Source: Diphasiastrum complanatum
Lineage: Eukaryota > Streptophyta > Lycopodiopsida > Lycopodiales > Lycopodiaceae
Assembly: GCA_029204225.1 (NCBI GenBank)
Contig: CM055102.1
Span: 13,206,199-13,270,198 of the forward strand
DNA: 64,000 nt
Reading direction: 5' to 3'
Shown here piece after piece: positions 24,301 through 36,300 of this stretch. The position numbers and the translations under genes are program-made. The notes beneath the pieces are model-generated. The model was not told the DNA's origin. It made no database searches and saw only the letters and a list, made by a program, of their open reading frames with translations. Each line of letters begins with the position of its first letter. Position 1 is the stretch's first letter.

Positions 24301-27300
24301 AGAACCGGGGTTGTTTCAGTCTCTTCAAGGACTATATAAGCCCGATCATTTTTTTGGAAAGTATGCAACAAGTACTTTCGGGGGTCGATTCAGGTTTGCA
24401 AGATTCCTCAAATCAGGCAAAGACTGAAACAAGATTTTGTTTCGAAAAGGAAAGGTGTGTGTACCGGAGAATGACACTATAAGGGCCCAAATCTTGCATG
24501 AGTGTCATGATAGTCCATGCGCATCAATAAACAAGGTCGCATACAAATTAGACCTTCCAGCTAACGTTGGAATTCATCATGTTTTCCACGTTAGTAAGTT
24601 GAAACCCTCGTTAGGGATTGGGGAGACCCTGCTCCCTGTGGAAGATCTAGTAGAACTTCTTCGTGATGAGTCTGCGAGTGGACCACCTGAACCCGACACG
24701 ATTGTTAATAGCCGGCAGAAGACTTTACGGAGTAGAGTGTTTCAGGAATTTTTGGTCAGGTGGAGGGGCAAATCAGAAGAGGAGGATACCTGGAAAAAGG
24801 AGGCTGATCTCCAGAAGAATTTTCCAAATTTTTCCCTACAAGGAAAAATTTAAGTTTAGGGGGAAGGAATGTTACATACCTATGTAACTGGCAGTACTTC
24901 AGACCCCTATTGGTCCATTTAGTGAAATGACAAGTTACCCTTAGAATTAAGGGTATGTGCCCTTGGATAAGGGTAGGCAAGTGACTATACCTTGGTCGGA
25001 GGTATGGAGTCACGTGACCCTTGGATAAGGGGTACCCTTAGGAATAAGGGTAGGTGCCTTAGATTAAGGCACTAGTGTCCTTGGATAAGGGCAGGTAGGT
25101 GTCTATACCTTGGATGGAAGTATGGAACCTAGAGAGGTTTTAGAAAGTCATTGGATGACTATTGGGCCTCAACCTTGAACCATATCACTTTATTGGTCTT
25201 GGACCGAAGTATACATGCACAACTTGGGCAATGGGTCCTAGTCGAAGGGCGCCCTCCCAAAGGGTCCATTGAGTTTCAAGTTCCACAAGAATAGCAATCA
25301 AAGAGTCATAAGTTATGGAAGTTGTTTGATGACCTACCATAAGCCTATGAAGGCTCTTGAACTCCTCTAGGCCTCTCTCTTTCTCATTGGATGTGCATGG
25401 AACTCCATAGTGTATTGGAGGGTACCAATTGCCATCTATATAAGGGGAGTAGGGCGCCCATTAGGGGGAAGAGAGATCTCTTTTGCTTGTATTGCTTATG
25501 CTCTAGTGTGGCTACTAGTGTGTAGAGTAAATTCTTGTGTGTAGTATGCTGAGGGTTTGGATCTTGCTTATGGTATGGGACATAAGTAGGGTTTGGATCT
25601 TGAGTATGCTATTGGTTGTTGTGGTATGCTTGTGATTTGTTTATGGTTAGCACGGGGGTGCTAGATAGGTCTTTCTTGGAGCTTGGATCTAGCTATGGTT
25701 GGGTGGTGGATACTTGAGGCCAGCTTGTTATCTACCTTTGTGTATAAGAGTAGGGACACAGGTGGAGGAGAGATCCTTGCTGCAGGTGGAGGCATCCTAG
25801 CTTGGAGTTGGAGAGGCATCTTGGAGCTTGCAGGTTGCTTGGAGGACATTTGGAGGTTCTACCTTGGATTTGGAGGACATTCTCACCTTTACTTGTTAAA
25901 ACCAGTATAGCTTACATAGGCGAACACAAAATTTTGAATGCGCTTTGCGAAAGCGTAATCAATTAAGAGCTAGAGCTTATGATCAACAAAAATCATCAAT
26001 CAAAAGCTATGCTAAAGCAAAAAGCAATTCCGAAAATTAGTGTCTATCTCATGTAAGAGCCCCAACTGATTACTAAGTCTAAAATCTGAGCCCAATTATA
26101 GCTCTTTAGCGCCCTACTACATGCATAGAAGTTTTACTAGTCTAAGTAACTTAGGCCCCTAAAATAGCAAGCAAGCATGGCCTAATACTCATGTTATCTA
26201 TTACTCCTAGAAGTTCTCTAAACTTCTCAAAATATTTTTACCAACTCCCTTGGTAAAAATATCCGCGACTTGCTCTTCTGTTGGAGAATAGATAAAGCTT
26301 CACTTCAAACTGTGAGGTCGCTCTGATGAAATGTTGTTGTACTTCAATATGCTTCATCATGCTATGAAAAACCGAATTCTTTGCCAACTTGATGCAAATC
26401 TGGTTATCACACTGAAGTACTATGGGTGTTTCCTGTACCATATAAAGATCATGTAGAATCCTTCGTAACCAAATTGCCTCACATGCTGCACTCATAATAC
26501 TGCCTTTATAGACAATAATACACTGGTAGACTACTTCTATGAACTCCAAGATATTGAACCTGATCCAAGATTAAAGACATCTAGTAGTAGATCTTCGATC
26601 TTTTGCATCTCCAGCCCAATTTGCATCTACATATCCCTGTAGTTGTCAAACATCTTGACTTCCATAGTAGATACCAAATTGTAAAGTCCCCTTGAAATAC
26701 TTTAGTATCTGTTAGAAGTAATAAATGATAATGATAGTTTTCATAGGTTACTTTGACCCAAAAGGTCGAGACTTGTGTAACCATGGGTTAGGTTTATTAT
26801 TTAGACCATGTTAAGTCAGTTTTAGTTGAGTTGGACCCAATTTTGGTCCAATAGGAATTCGTGGGTCCAAGTAAAGTCTAATTATGTTAAGGGACCCTAT
26901 CTTGACTTTTGGGGGTGCCCTATAATTAGTAGTGGATCTTGGAAGGTTCTAGAACTTAGAGTTTGGAAGAGTCTAGGCCCTTGGAAGGCCTATTTATATG
27001 TACTCTTTGTTCATTTGTAATTCATTCCCTTTCAAGCATTGCTACTACTTTCTCTCTCCTTGAGGGCGCCTAACCCTCTCCCTCTTCTTCTTCTTCCTCT
27101 TTTTCTTCTTCTTGTATATGGAGATTGAATGTTAGAAGGATCTTGGCACTTTGGTTTCCTACATGGTATCAGAGCCATGGATCTTCTATGCTTGATTTAG
27201 GCGCCCTACCAAAAGAGATCGTCTTCACTTAGGGATCACAAAAATTCAGCACCTTTGCTGATTTTTTGGAGTGAAGATCCGTTTTTTTGACTCTTTTCCG

Positions 27301-30300
27301 TTTTGCAGGAGGGCGCCTACACATCAAAGAAGATAACAGGATTTTGGGCACCCAAAAATCAGGTTGTTGTTTGCTGATTTTTCAGGTTGCAGGAAGGCGC
27401 CATTAATTATCTTCTTCGGGGCTTCTTTTAGGTCGCCCACATCCGTGTAGGTTTATCCTACTTCCGTTGGTCCGCTGCTGCCCTATTTTTCAGATTTGCT
27501 CCTTTGCAGGAGGGCACCCATCTACAAGCAATTTCTATTCTTCTGATTTGGCTGAAAAATCAGCACCCTTGCTGATTTTACAAAGTGAAGATCCGCTTCT
27601 TTTTGCTTGTTTCCAGGTGTGGAAGAAGGCGCTAATTTTTTTGTGATGATCCGATCACATTCCGAGGCTGAAAATTGGACAGCATATTACCATTTGAAGG
27701 GTGTTGCAACAGCCCTATCCGTGCGTGTATTGTTCACACTTTTTGGCAAGAAAGAAGGGTTCCAAAAAAAGCTTTGTTGGAGGCTAACCTGATTCTTTGC
27801 TTGCTGGTTTTTGAGTTTGTAATGCAATTTCAGGCTGAAATTTTCAGCACACAAGGCTTGTAGGAGGGTGAGTTCCTACATCCATCTAATGTGTGGTTTC
27901 GACACATTCCGGTGCTGATTTGTCAGATTTGATACTTGTTGGTTTTTGTGTCTTTTAGGGCACATTTAGGGTTTGAAAAAGTTTATCTTCTTGGCTGGTT
28001 CTTATGGCAAGAAATTTGGGAGCAATTCGTACTTGTTCAGGTGAAGATATGTTGGATGGCACCAACTATTCTTCATGGAGTTGCAAGCTGAGATTTTGCA
28101 TCGACGTGATGATCAAGATTTTATTGGTAACAAGATCTATCTTATATCATTTGAAATTTTGCAAGACCTCTAAAAGTGCTTGGGAAACACTTTTAAAGAT
28201 GTACCGAATAAAGGATTCATCATCATGCTTTCTCCTCTCTAGTTCATCCTTTTTGAAGGTAGAAGGGCAAAGTCATGCAAAGTTTGATCATTGTCTTTCT
28301 ACAAGTACAAGTTTGCATCGGAATGTTGGTATGGTAAAGCATTCTTCTTCTCCTGAGCCATTTGTTGCAAATGATGGACGCATTAGTGAAGAACTTTATG
28401 AGCAAGCTTCTCAAGATAATGTTTTGGAAAAGGCTGAAATCAAGCATTCTTTGAAGCCATTTTGTACTAATGGAGGAGGGGAAAAAATCATGTCAATTAG
28501 TACATTGGTTCAAAGTGGCGTGTTGCTAGATTATTTGGGTGTTCAAAGTGGCAAGCTGTTGGTTTTTTTCTTGAAGATGGTGGACACCAGATTTAGCCAT
28601 AGTTTATTCATCATGTTCAGCCTATGTTACATCGTGAGCATCCTATTATGCATCGGGAACGGCCTGCGGAAGGTTTTTGGACAGCAAGGTCCACATTTGG
28701 AACACTTTGGACAGCAAAGTGTTGGTGATTTTGTGGCTGTTGGACAGCCTGCTACAGCCTCTTGTTGGTTGTCCGAGTCTTTGCGGGATAGCAAAGCATC
28801 TTTTTACCTTGGAGGAAACACACATGCCTCACCAAAATCAGTACCTTATGCTGATTTTTCATACTTCATGTCATGTTATGTTTTTTACATTATCATTTAA
28901 AGAGGGTGTTAGAAGTAATAAATGATAATGATAGTTTCTCATAGGTTACTTTGACCCAAAAGGTCGAGACTTGTGTAACCATGGATTAGGTTTATTATTT
29001 AGACCATGTTAAGTCAGTTTTAGTTGAGTTGGACCCAATTTTGGTCCAGTAGTAATTCGTGGGTCCAAGTAAAGTCTAATTATGTTAAGGGACCCTATCT
29101 TGACTTTTGGGGGTGCCCTATAATTAGTAGTGGGTCTTGGAAGGTTCTAGAACTTAGAGTTTGGAAGAGTCTAGGCCCTTGGAAGGCCTATTTATATGTA
29201 CTCTTTGTTCATTTGTAATTCATTCCCTTTCAAGCATTGCTACTACTTTCTCTCTCCTTGAGGGCGCCTAACCCTCTCCCTCTTCTTCTTCTTCTTCTTC
29301 CTCTTTTTCTTCTTCTTGTATATGGAGATTGAATGTTAGAAGGATCTCACTTTGGTTTCCTACAGTATCCACTTCATAGCTTGCCAGTGTGCCTGCTTTT
29401 GCTTAGCCATAAACTGACTAACCATACTTACAAGTCATATGGATTTGAAAATGGTTTGCATTCTAACATCCCAATTTTTTTCTAAAGTCCATGAGCGTAC
29501 GTAGATTGAAAAATAGGCCTCGGCTCCTCTCTGAACCTCAATCCCTAAAAAGTATTGTAAGGAACCAAGATCTTTCAAGTCAAACTCTGATCAGATATCT
29601 TTCTTAATATTCCGAATGAAAACACGATTAGAATCTGTGATGGTAAGATCATCAACATTCATCACTGCAATAACAATCTGATCATCTTTTACCATAACAT
29701 AATGCGTAGGCTCTGCACTACTCCTTTGAAAACCAAGCTCCTCAAAGTATGTACCAATCCTCGTGTACCATGCCTCAAGCGCTTGTTTGAGTCCGTAAAA
29801 GGCCTTGACGTGCAAACCATGTCTTCCTATCGTTTGACTATGTGACCCTTTAGCTGCTCCATATAGACTTCCTCCTCTAGAAATCTATTCAAAAATGCAC
29901 TCTTAACATAATCAAAATGAGGCACAGCAACATGTGGCTGGAAGGAGCTTAGCAACAATGACTTGGAGAAATCAATAAAGTGGATGATTGGTGCCCACTT
30001 TAGTGTCCTTAGGGTTTAGTTGAGATAGCTTTGTGGGACTTCCAGCATGGGGACAATGCTTTTGGCAATGACTAGCGAGTACGTGTTTACCCTCGAGTTG
30101 CCATTGAGGTGGGGCCACGACACGTCATACAAGTATAATCAATCCAAACTGCAATCAACATTTATCTTTGCTTGCTGGTTTTTTAAGTTTGTAATGTAAT
30201 TTCAGGCTGAAATTTTCAGCACACAAGGCTTGTAAGAGGGCGAGTTCCTAAATCCATCTAATGTGTGGTTTCGACACATTCCGGTGCTGATTTTTCAGAT

Positions 30301-33300
30301 TTGATACTTGCTGGTTTTTGTGTCTTTTAGGGCACATTTAGGGTTTGAAAAAGTTTATCTTCTTGGCTGGTTCTTATGGCAAAAGATTTGGGAGCAATTC
30401 GTACTTGTTCGGGCGAAGATATGTTGGATGGCACCAACTATTCTTCATGGAGTTGCAAGCTGAGGTTTGGCATCAACGTGATGATCAACTCTTTCATTGA
30501 TTTATCAGTAACAAGATCTATCTTATATCATTTGAGATTTTGCAAGACCACACTATTTTGTACAATAATGCATACGACCTCCGAATCTGTCGCTCTATCC
30601 GATGAGGACTTCATCCCTATTGTTTAGGAGGAGGCTGCACTAGACTCAACAGCGGCACCTACGTTCGAAGGAGCCTCAAATCCAGGAGAGCTTAGAGTCT
30701 AGACTATAGGGCCTAGGCTTTATGACTCTAGTCTGTTATGACTCAGAAATATATCATCTATGTGCACATGCCATGATTCGAGTCTCAAAGACTCACGCCA
30801 TGACAATTATTGTTTATGATCATAATACATAATGCATAATACATATCATCATACAAATTTCATTATCAATTTTAACTTTTGACATTTCATGGTAATTTGA
30901 ATATTGACTCTTGAGTCTTAGTATCGTTACAACTTATTTGTTACATTATGTAATAAGTGTGTTTCAACTTTCAAGGATCAAATTTGAACTTTAGTCTTTC
31001 AAGTTTGAAGTTCTATCAATTTAATTTAATGGTTCAGACTACAGACTCTGGACTCCATAGCTCCGCTAAGTAGTAAGTACTAAGTCCTAATTAGTAATTA
31101 CTAATTAGTAAATTATAGTTATTATTTACTAAGGAGTCTTGACTCATGAAGTCAAAAGTATTAAGTTAGTAACAACTTACAAGATGGACTTTGAGAGGTT
31201 ACAAGTGGCATTTTCCTTTGAGAGGCTTTGACTCTTGAAAGTTGAAACTTGAGAGGGAGGGAGAGAGAGGGGGGGGGGGGGCGGGGCACTAAAGATTCAA
31301 GCATAATTATAAGTTATTACTTGAAAGTTGGTGCTTAATCTCAATTGTAGACTTTTTTTATGTAATCCCTACACGTCATAGATTTGATGAAGGACCATCA
31401 CCAACTCCCTTCTTAACAAGAGTTGCTACCTAGTACCCGAAGGCTGGAGCACGCATGCACACTTTGGAGGTGTATCCCAAGTTCCAGCCATATCCATGGA
31501 CCATGAAGAACTGCCGTATAACTCTCAACATCCAGACTATGTATTTGAGAGTAGTTGCTTGATAGGGAATCCAAGTTTGGGGTCAACACTACCACTCAAA
31601 AGTGCAATCCTCAAACTGCAAGAAAGTTTTCTTTCAAAATTCAAATCATACACTGTGGTTTCAAAAGAAGAAATCAATCATTCTTTAATTACATTGTACA
31701 ATGCCAACTATCTCAACAAGAGTGGTGTCTAGATTTAGGAAGAGCAGCCATCACAAAATGGAGTATCACTAGATGGATCATGGAAAAAATAGTTCTTAGG
31801 TGCAAATCAAGATATTAGAGTATATTCCTTACTATTTCTGGGAAGTGATATCTATGCGGCATGATCAATTGTAGAGTTACCAGTACAAGTATGAAGTTTG
31901 TAGTTACTAAAGTCTAAAAATTGAAACGTTTAGGATTTAACCCTTCACAATATAGAGTCAAACAATACAATTGTTTTAGGGTTCTCTATTTGGTATTTAA
32001 TATTGGCCTTTTGTTCAAAAACATTACATATTGCACAATTTCTATAAAAAAAAAGTTCGAACCGGTTCCTTACTCGAACCCGGCAGTCCGATTTGAATCG
32101 GTTTGAATTGGTCAAAGCGGCCCGATTTGAATCAACTAGAAACACTACGATGGATGCAACTAGCCTTCCCACACTACCCTCCTACCTGGACTCAAGGCCA
32201 TCACATAGCCTTTTCAGATTGTAATGGGACCGCTTCAAGTTTCATCACACTAGCTACAAATTGAGGTAGGGCACTTTCACAGGATTCAGTTGAGGATGGA
32301 ATTTGTCGAATAGATGTGTTCTACTGGGGTTGTAGAGATAGAGCATTTTATTCTTCATTGCCTTCTCTGTTGTAAAATGATGATGCTAGAATAGCTTGAG
32401 ATTATGGCCTCAGAACCCTAGTGATGTTAATTTCAAGGTCTACTTGATCCTAACAAAACTAGGAATGGAACATGCAATTGTAAAAACTTGACATCATGCA
32501 AGTTGAAATGTAAAAACCAGCAAGCTGTAGGAAAGCAAGAGTCAAGTCACCAAGATCTAGTTATCAATCAATCTCCACAGAAAACAAGAGAGAAGAGGCT
32601 GGGCGCCTAACTCTAAGAGAGAGAGAGAGAGAACAGCAACAAGAGCAATGGAGAGCAATGCTTAGCCAAACTATTTTTAAAATGGAATACACAATGAGCA
32701 TCTAAGTACTCTACCTGGATGTGGCCAAATGCCACCAAACCCTAAGGTTAACCACTTACTAAATGTAGGGCACCCCCAAAAGTCAAGATAGGGCCCCTTA
32801 ACAAAATTAGACCCCTAAGGACCCACGAGTCAGTACATGACCAAAATTGGGTCCAACTGTACTTAAGACAACCTTAAGATGGCCTTAATAACTAAATACC
32901 CATGGTTACAAAAATCTCGACCTTTTGGGTCAAAGTAACCTATGGATTAACTTTAGCATAGTCATTTATTTCTAACACCCTCCTTAAATGACAATGCAAA
33001 AACTGAAATCTTCACTATGTAACAAAACCAACACGTGGTATCAATTTTAAAGCTTTGCATAAGGCTTCAAATCTGACTCTAGGCAACGCCTTAGTGAAGA
33101 GGTCCACAATATTATCCTCCGTAGGACAATATTCAAGTAAAATGTCGCCATCATAAAATGAACTTACTTTGCTGTCCCGCAAAGTCGACAACAGCCACCG
33201 TGGGACTGTTTTGGGCTGTCCAACAGCCATGTCTCTTCTTACAATTTGTTGTCCAAGATCCTCCGACACCACACTTGGTTGTCCAAGATCTTCCAAAACT

Positions 33301-36300
33301 GGTCCTTGCTGTCCAACAGTTCCTACAGACTTATTTTGAGCAACAACGGAGGGTTCTTGATGAACATTAGGCTCTAAACTTGATGAGGTGTTGGGCATGT
33401 CGAAACTGGTTGATTGCTGCCCCTTATCTCTAGCAATAGAAGATGGTACCAAATCTGGAAAAACTTCAACATTCACACTATGTGGGCTGTCCCCCTTCAA
33501 GATATGAGTTGGGGCCACATCCAATGAATTCTTTTCATCAAAATGCACATCACAACTAGCAATAATCTTGTTAATGCTCAAATTGAACAGCCTATAGCCT
33601 TTGCTTTCACTACTATAGCCAACAAAAATGCATTTAACTCCTTTATCCTCAAGCTTTGTACGAAGTTTATTTGGAACAAAAGCATAAGCCGTACAACCAA
33701 AAATGCGAAAGTGAGAGATTGTAGGCTTCTTTCCATACCAAACTTCATAAGGAGTTAATACTTTCAATGCTTTAGTAGGACAACGATTGCTTATGTATGC
33801 TGCCGTTATAACCGCTTCAGCCCAAAACTTGTGAGGCAGCCCCTTTGCTTTGAACATGCAACGGGCCATCTCCATAAGTATGCAATTCTTTCGCTCGGCA
33901 ACACCATTTTGTTGAGGCGTATAGGGAGTTGTCATTTGATGTAGAATTCCCTTTTCTCAAAGAAATGCACCGAACGTATTCTTAATGTATTCCCCTCACG
34001 ATCGGTGCGTAGGGTCTTCAAAGAATGCCCAAACTAATTTTCCACCATTGCTAGAAAATCTTTGAAACGTTGAAAAACTTCCAATTTAGCCTTCATAGGA
34101 TAGATCCATGTAAAACGGGAAAAGTCATCAATAAAAATCACAAAATAGATGCACTTTCCAATGGATTTGGTCCTCATTGGACCACAAACATCACTATGAA
34201 CCAAATCAAATTTATCAAGAACCCTTATAGTTCCATCAATTGGAAAAGGTTTCCTTTGAAACTTTCCAAGTATGCACCCCTCGCACACATGCCCTTCTGG
34301 CTGCTCAATAGTAGAAATGTCTTCTACCATATTAAATGTCTTCAGCTTCTTCAAACTTGCAAAGTTGAGATGCCTAAACCTTGCGTCCCACAATTCAGCC
34401 AGCTCCAATGATTGTGATGTAGAAGCAACAAGACATGTAGAGGGAATTCGTCGCTCATAGGTATCCATAATGAATAAGCCAGCATGCATCGTTCCCGAAA
34501 CAATAATCAAGAGTGATCTTTTAGGATCCTTGACAAGACACTTATCTTCTTTGAACTCAACAACTAGTCCTTGCTTCAACATAGTTGAAACCGAAAGAAG
34601 ATTCTTCTTGATTCCCGGAGCAAAAAGCACATTCTTAATGTACTTTTCTTCACCATTAGGCAAAATGATGGCTACGATTCCAATTCCATGAATAGAATAA
34701 GATGCATCATCCGCACATTGTACCTTACTTCCATTTTGCACTTTCACTAATTTAGTGAATGCTTCTTTACGAGAAGTCATATGACGAGTAGCACCACTAT
34801 CAATCACCCATTCAATGGGCTGAAAATCAGCAACTTGCAAAAGAGAATCTGGATTCCTTATAGATGTAGTAGTACTAGTAGAAGCAATATTAGACACAAA
34901 AGCATAGTCTTGGTTGAAGAGATCACCACTAGCTTCAAGCTCTTGCTCCAAAGTAGCAAGTGAAGCACTAGTATCAATTCCTTTACTCTCCTCTTTCGCA
35001 AGCTTCTTCTTACAATCCTTGATGAAGTGCCCATACCTTTTGCAATAATGGCACTTCCCTTTTTTCTTTTGAGTGTTGACATTTTGACCTCCAACGGGCT
35101 TTTGCTCATCCTTGGAAGGAGGCTTCCCCTTTCCTTTTGACTTGCCTTTGCCCTTGCCTTTCGTGAAGAAAGCTTGATCTTATTGAGTGTCACCCACAAA
35201 GTTTTGCCTCGTTTGCTCCTCTTGAAGAAGCAGCCCAACAAGTTCATCAAAGGAGAGTTGTTGTCCCCTAAGAGAGATACTCAAAGATGAAACAAATGGA
35301 AGATAAGATGAAGGTAATGAGTTGAGAGTAATGGAAACAAATTGAGCATCCTCAATTATCTCATCAATATTGAGAAGCTCCTCACGAAGATCCTTGATCT
35401 TCGTAAAGTGATTGGTCACTTGATCCCTTTCTTGCATCTTCAACAAAGAAAGCTGATTTCTAAGATACACCACTCTTGCTGGATTTTTGACTCTATACAT
35501 AGTATAAAGTGTATCCCACGCACTTTTAGATGTCTTACATGAGGTAAGATAGATCTAATATGAGGTAAGATAGATCTTTTCACAGCAAGAGCAACCATAG
35601 AATGTGCTTGTGCATCCCTTCTATCCCACTTCTTTTATTCTTCCGAAGATGTAGAAGATGATGTTGATGATGATGATCCACGAGGTGTAGGAGGTGCCAA
35701 AGACGGAGCCTTTCCTCATCACCATTGACCAAATCCCATAGCCCTTTCGCTATGAGAAGATTCTTCATCATGTAACTCCACAAGGAGTAATTTGTGCCAT
35801 CCAACCGATCTTCACTAACCAAAGAACCGATAGCTTCCGATTCTTTAGCCATTACCTCCAACAAAATTTCAAGAAAGAGAGCCTTTCCACAACCAAATCT
35901 ACTCAAAAATTTGCAGCAAACAAAGAGCTGAAAGTAGGAGCACAAGATGTCTTTCAATCTGCAACCAAAGTGCCCAAAAGATAATGGATAGATGGTTGTC
36001 TTTCTGCACAAAAAAACCAGCTTCTTGAAAATTAGGTTAGCTTCGATTGAAGCCTACACCGAAACCCAATTAGGAAGCCAAATAGTGTGATCAACACACA
36101 CTCCAATAGGGCTGTTGAAAGCGCCCTACTACTTGCTGAGAATCTGCAAATTTTCAGCCACAAGTTGACCTAACCCTGAATAGGATTTGCTGAATTTTGG
36201 GCGCCCTCCTACACAAATGCAAACCTGAAAACAAAAACAGCAAGATAAGGAGACACCACAACCAAAAATCAGTAGCAGATTTTTGGGCGCCCTCCTCCAA

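Larger units (their letters stand above)
26710..29364 (+). mobile_element. Element 1: non-autonomous Ty1/copia LTR element, TSD GTATC
   Basis: A complete element of 2655 bp. 5' LTR 26710-27163 (454 bp), primer site TGGTATCAGAGCC at 27164, polypurine tract AAAGAGGG at 28899-28906, 3' LTR 28907-29364 (458 bp). GTATC flanks both ends exactly (26705-26709, 29365-29369). The LTRs differ by about five substitutions and three small indels, so insertion is fairly recent. The interior has no protease, integrase or RT; it keeps a gag-derived fused frame only. It inserted into a minus-strand copia relic. Confidence 0.93.

Noticed and set aside
27164-27180. tRNA-like matches at TGGTATCAGAGC sites
   Set aside because: These are 12- to 17-base primer binding sites next to LTRs, not tRNA genes; no tRNA cloverleaf was seen.
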